Part shown: one piece after another, positions 54,411 to 62,772 of the stretch
Layout: each line of letters starts with the position of its first letter
How positions within the stretch are numbered: position 1 is the stretch's first letter
Source of the DNA: Rhodospirillaceae bacterium SYSU D60007
GTDB taxonomy: Bacteria > Pseudomonadota > Alphaproteobacteria > Reyranellales > Reyranellaceae
Direction of reading: 5' to 3'
DNA: 64,000 bases
Assembly: GCA_003574685.1 (NCBI GenBank)
Contig: QOCQ01000007.1
Location: 124,001 to 188,000, forward strand
The notes under the pieces: model-generated
The model's input: only the letters and a program-made list of their open reading frames with translations
Told to the model about the DNA's origin: nothing
Databases searched by the model: none
Program-made: the position numbers and the translations under genes

Positions 54411-56201
54411 ATGACCTACATCGCTCCGCTCGCCGATATCCGCTTTGCGCTGCGCGAGGTCGCGGGCCAGTCGGACGTTGCCGCGCTGCCGGGCTACGAG
54501 AACGCCACCGAGGACATGATCGATGCCGTGCTGGACGAAGCCGGCAAGCTGTCGGCCAACGTGCTGGCGCCGCTCAACCGGGTGGGTGACCAGCAGGGCG
54601 CAAAGCTGGAAAACGGCGTCGTGCGCTCGCCGGAAGGCTTTGTGGATGCCTACCGGCAATTCATCGACGGTGGCTGGAACTCGCTGCCCTTCGATCCTGA
54701 CTATGGCGGGCAAGGCATGCCCTGGCTGCTGGCCACGGCGGTGCAGGAGATGTGGCAGTCGGCCAACATGGGCTTCGGGCTGGTGCTGCTGCTGAACCAG
54801 GGTGCCATCGATGCCATCCAGCACCACGGCACAGCCGACCAGAAGGCAACCTACCTGCCGAAGATGATCTCCGGCGCATGGACCGGAACGATGAACCTGA
54901 CGGAGCCGCAGGCCGGCTCCGACCTGGCGCAGCTGCGGTGCCGTGCGGTGCCCAACGGCGATCACTACCTCGTCACCGGCCAGAAGATCTTCATCACCTA
55001 CGGCGAGCACGACATGGCCGAGAACATCGTGCACCTGGTGCTGGCGCGCACGCCCGACGCGCCGCCCGGCGTGCGCGGCATTTCGCTGTTCATCGTGCCG
55101 AAGTTCCTGCCCAACCCGGATGGCAGCCCGGGAAAACGCAACGACGTGCGCTGCGTGTCGATCGAGCACAAGCTCGGCATCCATGCCAGCCCGACCTGCG
55201 TGATGTCCTTCGGCGATGACGGCGGCGCCGTGGGCTGGCGCATCGGCGAGGAAGGCCGCGGGCTTTCCTACATGTTCACCATGATGAACAACGCCCGCCT
55301 TGCCGTGGGCGTGCAGGGCCTGGCGATCGCCGAGCGCGCCTATCAGCAGGCGGCCGCCTATGCACGCGGCCGGGTGCAGTCCAAGGACGACACCAAGCCC
55401 GATCCAAAGCCGGTGACGATCATCCATCATGCCGACATCAGGCGCATGCTGATGACCATGCGCAGCCAGATCGAGGCCATGCGCGGGCTGGGCTACTACA
55501 CGGCCGCCGCCATCGACTGCGCGCTGCGGCATCCCGACGACGCGGCACGCCGGCAGGCGCAGGACCGCGCCGACCTGCTGATCCCGGTCGTGAAGGCCTG
55601 GTTTACCGATCTCGGCAACGAGATCGCGTCGCTGGGCGTGCAGGTGCATGGCGGCATGGGCTTCGTCGAGGAGACCGGCGCCGCCCAGCATCTGCGCGAT
55701 GCGCGTATCCTGCCGATCTACGAAGGCACCAACGGCATCCAGGCCCGCGACCTGGTCGGCCGCAAGATCGGCAAGGACGGCGGCGAGACCATGCGCGGCC
55801 TGATCGCTGAAATGCACGCGCTGGCAACCGAGCTGGAGGTGGTGCCGGGCGACGACATGGCGGTTCTGGCCGGTTCCGTCGAAACGGCAGCGCGCACGCT
55901 CGAAGAGGCCACGGCCTGGGTCGCCGAAGCCGGCCGGGCCGATATCGGCGCGGCGCTGGCCGGCTCGGCGCCCTTCCTGCGGCTGGCTGGCACCGCGCTG
56001 GCCGGCTGGCTGCTCGCCAAGGGTGCGCTGGTGGCGCATCGCCGGCTCGTCAGCCGCGAGGGCGATCCCGCCTTCAACGAGGCCAAGATCGTGACGGCGC
56101 GCTTCTACGGCGAGGTGATCCTGCCGCCAGCGCTGGCATTGCTGGGGCCGCTGAAGAGCGCCGGCCGCACCGTGTTCGCACTGGCGGAGGAGCAGTTCTG
56201 A
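54411..56201 (+). CDS. Long-chain acyl-CoA dehydrogenase family protein (DmdC/AcdB-like)
   Basis: FAD-dependent acyl-CoA dehydrogenase of the 600-residue type, as in 3-methylmercaptopropionyl-CoA dehydrogenases. Start at MTYIAPLADIRFALREV. Landmarks are FDPDYGGQGMPWLLA, MNLTEPQAGSDLAQLR, GQKIFITYGEHDMAENIVHLVLART, SIEHKLGIHASPTCVM, GLSYMFTMMNNARLAVGVQGLAIAERAYQQA and VQVHGGMGFVEETGAAQHLRDARILPIYEGTNGIQARDLVGRK. The substrate cannot be decided. It is divergent from the enoyl-CoA hydratase. Confidence 0.9.
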   Translation: MTYIAPLADIRFALREVAGQSDVAALPGYENATEDMIDAVLDEAGKLSANVLAPLNRVGDQQGAKLENGVVRSPEGFVDAYRQFIDGGWNSLPFDPDYGGQGMPWLLATAVQEMWQSANMGFGLVLLLNQGAIDAIQHHGTADQKATYLPKMISGAWTGTMNLTEPQAGSDLAQLRCRAVPNGDHYLVTGQKIFITYGEHDMAENIVHLVLARTPDAPPGVRGISLFIVPKFLPNPDGSPGKRNDVRCVSIEHKLGIHASPTCVMSFGDDGGAVGWRIGEEGRGLSYMFTMMNNARLAVGVQGLAIAERAYQQAAAYARGRVQSKDDTKPDPKPVTIIHHADIRRMLMTMRSQIEAMRGLGYYTAAAIDCALRHPDDAARRQAQDRADLLIPVVKAWFTDLGNEIASLGVQVHGGMGFVEETGAAQHLRDARILPIYEGTNGIQARDLVGRKIGKDGGETMRGLIAEMHALATELEVVPGDDMAVLAGSVETAARTLEEATAWVAEAGRADIGAALAGSAPFLRLAGTALAGWLLAKGALVAHRRLVSREGDPAFNEAKIVTARFYGEVILPPALALLGPLKSAGRTVFALAEEQF

Positions 56202-56279
56202 CTGCCACCAAGACAAGCCATCCACGCCGTTGTGGTGAGTGAACGACCTTGCAAGCCCGGATTTCTGAAACTTGTTCTC

Positions 56280-56411
56280 TGCCGGGAGCGCGCCACTCCA
56301 GTGGCGCCGGCGGCGTGCCAACGCCGCCATCATCCAGTCTTGCGTACACGCCGCTGGTCGCCCTCCGCTTCGCTGCGGGCGATGCGCCATCGGAGTGGCG
56401 CGCTCCCGGCA
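56280..56411. repeat. REP-type inverted repeat, CGCCACTCC flavour, with inserted spacer
   Basis: Outer arms of 20 bases (TGCCGGGAGCGCGCCACTCC at 56280-56299 and its inverse at 56392-56411) enclose about 90 bases. It shares the GCGCCACTCCAGTGGCGC unit with 5881-5948 and the GGGAGCGC lead with 45349 and 57699. It lies between the acyl-CoA dehydrogenase and P450 genes. Confidence 0.8.
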
Positions 56412-56448
56412 GGGTAGCTGTCCCCATACGGAAACCGGTGAGGTGACC

Positions 56449-57696
56449 ATGACGGATCGGCTGCCCGCCACGATCGAGCTGCCTGAGGATGAGGCGCGGG
56501 CGTTTGCCGCGGCGTTCGACCTTGCCAAGCTGTCGCCCGAATTCCTCGATGATCCGTTTCCGCGCTACCACGCGCTGCGCCGGTTTGCGCCGGTGAAACG
56601 CCTTCCCGACGGCAGCGTGTTTCTGAGCCGCTATGCCGACGTGCAGCTCTGCTATCGCGATCTGCGCATGAGCTCGGACAAGAAGGCAGAGTTCGCGCCA
56701 AAGTTCGGCATCGGCACGCCGCTCTACCGGCATCATACCACCAGCCTGGTGTTCAACGATCCGCCGCTGCACACGCGGGTGCGCAAGCTGCTGGCGGCCG
56801 CCTTCACGCCGCGCGCGCTCAAGGCGTTGGAGCCGCGCATCGTCGCGATCGTCGATCACCTGCTTGACCAGGCGGCAGCGGCCGGGCGCATGGACGTGAT
56901 CGAGGATTTCGGCTTCGCCCTGCCGGTCGAGGTGATCTGCGACATGCTGGGCGTGCCGCGGGCCGAGCGCGGCCCGTTCCGGCGCTATTCGCTGGCCATC
57001 CTCGGCGCGCTGGAGCCCGTGGTGCCGCCGAAGAAGCAGCAGGCCGGCAACGATGCGGTGGCCGAATTCTCGGCCTATCTCGACGAGCTGATCGCCGAGC
57101 GCCGCAAGCGGCCGGCCGACGACAATGACGTGCTGGGCACGCTGATCCATGGCGAGATCGATGGCGAACGCCTGACGCACGAGGAGCTGGTGCAGAACTG
57201 CATCTTCCTGCTCAACGCCGGCCACGAGACCACCACCAACCTGATCGGCAACACGCTGGATGCGCTCCTGCGCTTCCCCGACCAGCTCGCACGGCTGAAG
57301 GCGGATCCGTCGCTGATCCGCGGCTGCGTCGAGGAAGGGCTGCGCTTCGAGAGCTCCAACCAGCTTGGCAACCGGCGCCTTACCGCGGATATGGAGATCG
57401 GCGGCGAACAGCTCGCGGCAGGCACCTACATCCATATCGGCATCGGCGCAGCCAACCGCGATCCCGCCGAATTTGCGGAACCGGACCGCTTCGACATCAG
57501 CCGCACGCCCAACCGGCATCTGGCGTTCGGCACCGGCGTGCATGCCTGCCTCGGCGCGACGCTGGCGCGCATGGAGGGAACCATCGCGCTTGACCGCTTC
57601 ATCCGGCGCTTTCCGGCCTACCGGCGCGATGGCGATTTCGTGCGCGGCGGCCGCGCCCGCTTCCGCGGCTTCGCGAAGTACCCCGTGGCGTGGTAG
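56449..57696 (+). CDS. Cytochrome P450
   Basis: Soluble bacterial haem monooxygenase, 415 residues. The I-helix has NAGHETTTNL (257-266), the K-helix ExxR is E296-R299, and the haem loop LAFGTGVHACLGATLAR holds the cysteine ligand Cys367. Start at MTDRLPATIELP. No ferredoxin or ferredoxin reductase gene is adjacent. Substrate unknown; the gene is embedded among fatty-acid genes and bracketed by REP pairs. Confidence 0.92.
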   Translation: MTDRLPATIELPEDEARAFAAAFDLAKLSPEFLDDPFPRYHALRRFAPVKRLPDGSVFLSRYADVQLCYRDLRMSSDKKAEFAPKFGIGTPLYRHHTTSLVFNDPPLHTRVRKLLAAAFTPRALKALEPRIVAIVDHLLDQAAAAGRMDVIEDFGFALPVEVICDMLGVPRAERGPFRRYSLAILGALEPVVPPKKQQAGNDAVAEFSAYLDELIAERRKRPADDNDVLGTLIHGEIDGERLTHEELVQNCIFLLNAGHETTTNLIGNTLDALLRFPDQLARLKADPSLIRGCVEEGLRFESSNQLGNRRLTADMEIGGEQLAAGTYIHIGIGAANRDPAEFAEPDRFDISRTPNRHLAFGTGVHACLGATLARMEGTIALDRFIRRFPAYRRDGDFVRGGRARFRGFAKYPVAW

Positions 57697-57698
57697 CC

Positions 57699-57769
57699 GG
57701 GAGCGCCGGCTTCCAGCCGGCTCTGTACGCAACGCCGCGGCAAAGAGCCGGCTGGAAGCCGGCGCTCCC
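57699..57769. repeat. REP pair, GGGAGCGCCGGCTTCCAGC flavour
   Basis: Two perfect 26-base inverted arms (57699-57724 and 57744-57769) separated by 19 bases. Same sequence as the ends of the RAYT relic at 45349-45590. It fills the gap between the convergent P450 and glutathione reductase genes. Confidence 0.85.
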
Positions 57770-57772
57770 AAA

Positions 57773-59155
57773 TTATTCCGCGGCCTCCGCTGTAGGCGCG
57801 GGGTCGGGACGGCGCGTGCGCATGGTGACGAACTCCTCGCCGGCCGTGGGATGGATGCCTACGGTCGCGTCGAACATCGCCTTGGTGGCGCCCGCCTTCA
57901 CGGCGATGGCAATGCCCTGGATCAGCTCGGCGGCATCGTCACCCACCATGTGCACGCCGACCACGCGGTCGGACGCGGCATCGACCACCAGCTTCATGAA
58001 GGTCCGCTGCTCGCGCCCGGAGAGCGTGTACTTCATCGGCCGGAACGACGCCGTGTAGCAGTGCAGCTTGCCATAGATCTGGCGGGCCTGCGCCTCGGAC
58101 AGTCCCACCGTCGCGAGCTGCGGCTGAGAGAACACGGCCGACGGCACGTCGCGGTGGTCGGGCTTGCGCGGGCGCTCGCCGAACACGGTATCGGCGAAGC
58201 AGTGACCCTCCATGATGGCCACGGGAGTCAGGTTCATCCGGTTGGTGACGTCGCCGACCGCGTAGATGTTGTCCACCGTGCTGCGCGACCATTCATCGAC
58301 CGCCACGGCACCGGCCTTGTCCAGATTCACGCCCGCCTTCTCGAGTCCCAGGCCGGCGGTGTTCGGGTTGCGGCCGGTGGCATACATAACCGTGTCGGCC
58401 TCCAGCGAGCTGCCATCGGCCAGCATAGCGACGATTGTTTTGCCGTGTCGCTCCAGGCGCGTGATCTGCGCGCCCGTGCGGAAGGTCACACCCTTGCTGC
58501 GCATGCCGTCCTGTACGGCCTCGCGGCACTCCTCGTCGAAGCCGCGCAGCACGCGATCGCGGCGCACAACCATAGTGACCTCTGCACCGAGCCCGTTGAA
58601 GATGCCGGCGAACTCCACCGCGATGTAGCCGCCACCGACGATCACCACACGCGGTGGTAGAGAAGGCAGATGGAAGGCGTCATCCGAGACGATGGCGAGC
58701 TCCGCACCGGGGATGTCGGGCCGCCAGGGCCGCGCACCGGTGGCGATCAGAATCTTGTCGGCGGTGACCGTTCGGTCGCCCACGGCGATGGTATGGGCGT
58801 CCATCAGCCGGCCGCGGCCCACGACGAGATCGACGCCGGCGCCTTTCAGCAGGTTCTTGTAGACGCCGTTCAGCCGCATGACCTCCCTCTGCACGTTGTC
58901 GCGCAGTGTCGCCCACTCGAAGCGGGGATGCGGGATGGTCCAGCCATAGGCAGCGGCGTCCTCAGCCTCCTCCGACACGTGCGAGCCGTAAACCAGCAGC
59001 TTCTTGGGCACGCAGCCGCGGATCACGCAGGTGCCGCCCACCAGATCATCCTCGCAGATGCCCACGCGGGCGCCGTGGCCGGCGGCAATGCGGCTGGCCC
59101 GCACCCCGCCCGATCCGGCGCCAATCACGAAGAGGTCATACTCATAGCCCGCCAT
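57773..59155 (-). CDS. gor: Glutathione-disulfide reductase
   Basis: NADPH:glutathione reductase (pyridine nucleotide-disulfide oxidoreductase class I), 460 residues. Start at MAGYEYDLFVIGAGSGG, with GGAG 9 bases upstream. FAD site VIGAGSGGVRASR, redox pair GGTCVIRGCVPKK (C43, C48), NAD(P) site VIVGGGYIAVEFAGIFNGLG followed by RRDRVLRGFD (Arg typical of NADPH), and C-terminal GIHPTAGEEFVTMR with the catalytic His-Glu pair. Intact. Confidence 0.93.
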   Translation of the reverse strand: MAGYEYDLFVIGAGSGGVRASRIAAGHGARVGICEDDLVGGTCVIRGCVPKKLLVYGSHVSEEAEDAAAYGWTIPHPRFEWATLRDNVQREVMRLNGVYKNLLKGAGVDLVVGRGRLMDAHTIAVGDRTVTADKILIATGARPWRPDIPGAELAIVSDDAFHLPSLPPRVVIVGGGYIAVEFAGIFNGLGAEVTMVVRRDRVLRGFDEECREAVQDGMRSKGVTFRTGAQITRLERHGKTIVAMLADGSSLEADTVMYATGRNPNTAGLGLEKAGVNLDKAGAVAVDEWSRSTVDNIYAVGDVTNRMNLTPVAIMEGHCFADTVFGERPRKPDHRDVPSAVFSQPQLATVGLSEAQARQIYGKLHCYTASFRPMKYTLSGREQRTFMKLVVDAASDRVVGVHMVGDDAAELIQGIAIAVKAGATKAMFDATVGIHPTAGEEFVTMRTRRPDPAPTAEAAE

Positions 59156-59266
59156 GGGCTCGCTCCTATAGGTTGCAAAAGTACGCCGCAATATCGCCTT
59201 AATTGCGGTGCCATTTTGTTCTCGTGCCGGCGGCCATCATAACCGGCTATCGAGGAGACATCCGAC

Positions 59267-59779
59267 ATGAATCGCACACGCCCGCTGTCCGTCCTGCTTG
59301 CCGCAGCCTTGTGCCTGGCCATGGCGCCCGCGCTGGCCCAGGAGGCGCCACGCAGTAGCGGCAAGCCTGACCGCCAGACACAACGCCGCGCTGCGTTCGA
59401 CCAGTCGGACATGAACAAGGACGGCTATCTCGACCGCGGCGAATCGCGCGCCGCGCGGGAGGCGCTGTTCGGGCGGCTCGACCTCAACAAGGATGGCAAG
59501 CTGACGCCCGATGAGGCGGCGGCCGCCAGGCGCACGCGGGCGTCCCGGCGTACCGATGGCGGGCTGAACGCGGCGCCTGCCGCCTCGCGTCCCACGCGGG
59601 CCCAGCGCGCCTTCGAGCGTCTCGATGCGGACAAGAACGGCACCGTCAGCCTCGCCGAGTGGACCGCCGCGGACAGCGCCTTCTTCGACCGGTGTGACAC
59701 GAACAAGGATGGCAAGCTGGCCTTCGACGAATGCCGCCGCATGGCCAGCCGCCGCCGTCCACCATCAGTGGTCCAATGA
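59267..59779 (+). CDS. Exported EF-hand calcium-binding protein
   Basis: A 170-residue periplasmic protein. Signal peptide MNRTRPLSVLLAAALCLAMAPALAQ, then four 12-residue EF-hand loops at about 48-59 (DMNKDGYLDRGE), 72-83 (DLNKDGKLTPDE), 120-131 (DADKNGTVSLAE) and 144-155 (DTNKDGKLAFDE), in two pairs with a disordered link. All calcium ligand positions look usable. It probably buffers or senses calcium in the envelope. Divergent from gor. Confidence 0.88.
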   Translation: MNRTRPLSVLLAAALCLAMAPALAQEAPRSSGKPDRQTQRRAAFDQSDMNKDGYLDRGESRAAREALFGRLDLNKDGKLTPDEAAAARRTRASRRTDGGLNAAPAASRPTRAQRAFERLDADKNGTVSLAEWTAADSAFFDRCDTNKDGKLAFDECRRMASRRRPPSVVQ

Positions 59780-59877
59780 TTCTTCCCTTCTCCCCGCGAA
59801 GGCCAGGGCATTCGCATACCCGATTATCCGGCTGGCTCCGCCGATGCATACGGGGCGAGATTCCACGTCGAGCTAGC

Positions 59878-59961
59878 CTTCATGGTGAGCTTTGTCGAAC
59901 CATGAAGGCGTGCAGCGCGGCAGTGCGGACCGCTTCATGGTTCGACAAGCTCACCATGAAG
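59878..59961. repeat. Bipartite inverted repeat, second copy of the TTCATGGTGAGC family
   Basis: Left arm CTTCATGGTGAGCTTTGTCG then AACCATGAAGG, right arm inverse ending GACAAGCTCACCATGAAG. Same structure and length class as 32531-32612; the middle part also resembles that copy (GGAC/GGCC followed by CGCTTCATGG). It lies just before the first of the three ABC receptor genes' 3' ends. Confidence 0.8.
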
Positions 59962-60021
59962 CGGTTCTCCGACACCAACGTTCGCGCGGAGCAAGCCGGG
60001 TAATGTTTCAGAACGAGCGGC

Positions 60022-61242
60022 TTACTCGCTCTCGTTGGAGAGGACGTCGCCGAAGAGCTCCCAGGTTTCGCCCTTGAAGCGCTGCAGGCGGACGGCCTGA
60101 ATCGGGTAGAAGTCCGTGGGGCTGGTGTTGATCTTGATGCCTGGCAGCAGCAGCGGGATCTCGAGGTCCCGCAGGCTTGCCGCCTGCTTCATGATGTTGG
60201 CGCGCGTCAGGTTGTCGCCGCAGCGCTTAAGCACTTCGAGCATGGTGCTCGACACGGCATAGCCATAGACGTTGAAGGCGTCGGCCAGGTTGGCGCCGGG
60301 GTTGTACTTCTCCATCCACTTCTTCCATTCGAGGAAATCCGGGGCATTGGCCCATTGCTTGTCGGTCGGATCCTTCAGATAGGCCGCCGTAATCACGCCC
60401 TGGCTATTCTCGAAACCCGCGGGCTTCAGCACGGATGTGACCGAGGCCGATACATTGGCGAGGTAGATCTCCGGCTTCCAGCCCAGCTCGGCGACCTTGC
60501 GGATCGCCTGCGCCGCCTGTTTCGGCGCGGCTTCGTTGAAGAAGACGTTGGCGCCTGAGTTCTTGAGCTGGATGATCTGCGAGTCGACTGTCGGGTCTGT
60601 CACCTCGTAGCTGACCGAGGCGATCACCAGCTTCTCGTTCTCCTTGCCAAGTCCCTTCAGGAAGCCGGCGAAGTAGTCTTTTCCTGAATCGTCGTTCTGC
60701 CACAGGACGGCGATCTTTGGATCCTTGACCTCGGCAAGGATGTGCTTGGCGTAGATGCCGGCCTCGGTGGCGTAGTCGGGCTGCCATCCCATGGTCCACG
60801 GAAAGTGCTTCGGATCGCCCCATTTGGACGCGCCGGTGGCGACGAAAAGCTGCGGCACCTTCTTGGCGTTCATGTACTTGTGCACCGCCGTGTTGGTCGG
60901 CGTGCCGAGAAGCTGGAAGATGGCCAGCACCTCGTCCTGCTCCACCAGCTTGCGCACCATCTCCACGGTCTTCGGCGTCGAGTAGCCGTCGTCATAGGAG
61001 ATGAAATTGATCTTGCGCCCGTTGACGCCGCCCTCGGCATTGACCTTGTTCCAGAACGCCTTGATCGCCTGCCCGATGGCGCCGTAGGCCGACAGCGGCC
61101 CGCTGTAGGGATTGGTATGGCCGAGCTTGATCTCCGTGTCCGACGCGCCCGGATCGTACTTCTTCTGCGCCCGCGCCAATGCCGGCGCCATGGCCGCTGC
61201 CGACGCACTGCCGATCAGGGTTCTGCGCGTGATCCTCGCCAT
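60022..61242 (-). CDS. ABC transporter substrate-binding protein, branched-chain amino acid (Leu/Ile/Val) type 1
   Basis: Periplasmic binding protein of the HAAT family, 406 residues. Start at MARITRRTLIGSASAAAMAPALARAQ (Tat-like twin-Arg), with GGAGGAA upstream; the longer frame is unlikely. Core landmarks: KLGHTNPYSGPLSAYGAIGQAIKAFWNKVNAEGGVNGRKINFISYDDGY, PQLFVATGASKWG, VLWQNDDSGKDYFAGFLKGLG and VTDPTVDSQIIQLKNSGANVFF. It is the third of three tandem paralogues. No ABC permease or ATPase gene is in the window. Confidence 0.9.
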   Translation of the reverse strand: MARITRRTLIGSASAAAMAPALARAQKKYDPGASDTEIKLGHTNPYSGPLSAYGAIGQAIKAFWNKVNAEGGVNGRKINFISYDDGYSTPKTVEMVRKLVEQDEVLAIFQLLGTPTNTAVHKYMNAKKVPQLFVATGASKWGDPKHFPWTMGWQPDYATEAGIYAKHILAEVKDPKIAVLWQNDDSGKDYFAGFLKGLGKENEKLVIASVSYEVTDPTVDSQIIQLKNSGANVFFNEAAPKQAAQAIRKVAELGWKPEIYLANVSASVTSVLKPAGFENSQGVITAAYLKDPTDKQWANAPDFLEWKKWMEKYNPGANLADAFNVYGYAVSSTMLEVLKRCGDNLTRANIMKQAASLRDLEIPLLLPGIKINTSPTDFYPIQAVRLQRFKGETWELFGDVLSNESE

Positions 61243-61319
61243 ACTGTTCCTCCGCTGCCGATGTTTGCATTGCCATACAACAATGCACTGCCAGCCGCGA
61301 TCCGCCAATACCCCGAACG

Positions 61320-61353
61320 ACGACGGCCGCCGGGTCATGCCGGCGGCCGTCGT
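61320..61353 (-). terminator. GC-rich hairpin after receptor 2
   Basis: Perfect 14-bp stem (ACGACGGCCGCCGG and its inverse) with loop GTCATG or its complement, between receptor 2 and receptor 1. No T-run follows, so it may slow polymerase or stabilise the upstream 3' end rather than stop transcription fully. Confidence 0.6.
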
Positions 61354-61374
61354 GTGCGAGGAGGTTTGTGCAGG

Positions 61375-62595
61375 CTACGAGCTCTCGGCAGCCAGCACGT
61401 CGCCGAACAGCTCCCAGGTTTCACCCTTGAAGCGCTGCAGGCGCACCGCCTGGACCGGATAGAAGTCGGTCGAGCTCGTGCTGAGCGTGATCGCCGGTAA
61501 CAACAGCGGAACCCGCAATTTCTGATGACTCGCGGCCTGCTTCATCAGGTTGACCCGGGTGAGATCATTGCCGCACTTCTTCAGTGTCTCGTGCATGGTG
61601 AACGATACGGCGTAGGCGTACACGTAGTTCACGTCCTGCACGTTGCCGGCGGGATTGTACTTGGCCATCCACTCCCGCCAGGTCTTCATCTCGGAATCAT
61701 TGTCCCACTGCTTGTCGGTGGGATCCTTCAGCCACGCCGCCGTGATGACGCCCTGCACGTTCTCGAAACCCGCCGGCTTCATGGTGGTGGAAACCTGGCC
61801 CGACACGTTGTTGAGGTATTGCACCGGTTTCCAGCCGATCTCGGCCGCCTTGCGCATCGACTGTGCCGCAAACTTCGGAATCGAAATGTTGAAGAAAACG
61901 TTGGCGCCCGAGTCCTTCATCTGGATGACCTGCGAATCGACCGTCGGATCAGTCACTTCGTAGGTGACATGCTTGACGATGCGGCCAACTTCCTTGCCCA
62001 GCCCCTCGCGGAACCCTTCGAAATAGTCCTTGCCGTAGTCATCGTTCTGCATCAGCACCGCGACCTTGGCATCCTTGACGTTGGCCAGGATGTGCTTGGC
62101 GTAGATCACCGCCTCGGTGTGGTAATCGGGCTGGAAGCCCATGGTCCACGGGAACTCCTTCGGGTTGCCCCATTTCGAGGCGCCGGTGGCCACGAACAGA
62201 TGCGGGATCTTCTTGGCATTCACGTATTTGTGGATGGCCGTGTTGGTGGGCGTGCCCAGCGTGTTGAACAGGCACAGCACCTTCTCCTGCTCGACGAGCT
62301 GGCGCACCACCTCCACTGTCTTGGGCGGGCTGTAGCCGTCGTCCAGCGTGATGAACCGGATCTTGCGGCCGTTGATGCCGCCCTGGTCATTGACCATCTT
62401 CCAGTAGGACTCGATCGCCCTGCCGATCACGCCATAGGAAGAAGCCGGCCCGCTATAGGGGTTGGTGTGGCCGATCTTGATTTCGGTATCGCTGGCGCCC
62501 TCGTCGTACTTGCCCTTCTGGGCCTGCGCTATCCGGCTGGCCAGCAGCACGCCGGCGGCCGATGCGCCGGCGACGAATCCGCGTCTCGTCGTCAT
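61375..62595 (-). CDS. ABC transporter substrate-binding protein, branched-chain amino acid type 2
   Basis: Second paralogue, 406 residues. Start at MTTRRGFVAGASAAGVLLASRIAQAQ with GGGAGG upstream; the long N-terminal extension in the frame is not signal-like. Landmarks are KIGHTNPYSGPASSYGVIGRAIESYWKMVNDQGGINGRKIRFITLDDGYSPPKTVEVVRQLVEQEKVLCLFNTLGTPTN and QNDDYGKDYFEGFREGLG. Very close to the type 3 protein. Confidence 0.9.
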   Translation of the reverse strand: MTTRRGFVAGASAAGVLLASRIAQAQKGKYDEGASDTEIKIGHTNPYSGPASSYGVIGRAIESYWKMVNDQGGINGRKIRFITLDDGYSPPKTVEVVRQLVEQEKVLCLFNTLGTPTNTAIHKYVNAKKIPHLFVATGASKWGNPKEFPWTMGFQPDYHTEAVIYAKHILANVKDAKVAVLMQNDDYGKDYFEGFREGLGKEVGRIVKHVTYEVTDPTVDSQVIQMKDSGANVFFNISIPKFAAQSMRKAAEIGWKPVQYLNNVSGQVSTTMKPAGFENVQGVITAAWLKDPTDKQWDNDSEMKTWREWMAKYNPAGNVQDVNYVYAYAVSFTMHETLKKCGNDLTRVNLMKQAASHQKLRVPLLLPAITLSTSSTDFYPVQAVRLQRFKGETWELFGDVLAAESS

Positions 62596-62719
62596 TGACT
62601 GATCCTCCCTGTCGTTCGGGACTTCCGCCCGATACGCCACAGAGGATGCGTCATTCGCGCCAGACCGGAAAGCCGAATTTTGCCCTGCGGACCCGCCGGT
62701 CGCCGGATCACGTGCAGAA

Positions 62720-62751
62720 AACGGCCGTCGGGGGGACGCCCGACGGCCGTT
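62720..62751 (-). terminator. GC-rich hairpin after receptor 3
   Basis: Arms of 13 bases (AACGGCCGTCGGG and inverse), six-base loop, just downstream of the receptor 3 stop. The stem shares ACGGCCG with the hairpin at 61320. On the minus strand it is followed by TTCTGCACG, a short T pair only. Confidence 0.6.
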
Positions 62752-62772
62752 GCGACACATCTGGCGAAGGGA

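Noticed and set aside
54375-56528. 717-codon open frame antisense to the acyl-CoA dehydrogenase gene
   Set aside because: It mirrors the GC-rich codons of a well-supported enzyme gene; the translation is His/Arg/Gly-rich with no recognisable domain or ribosome site.
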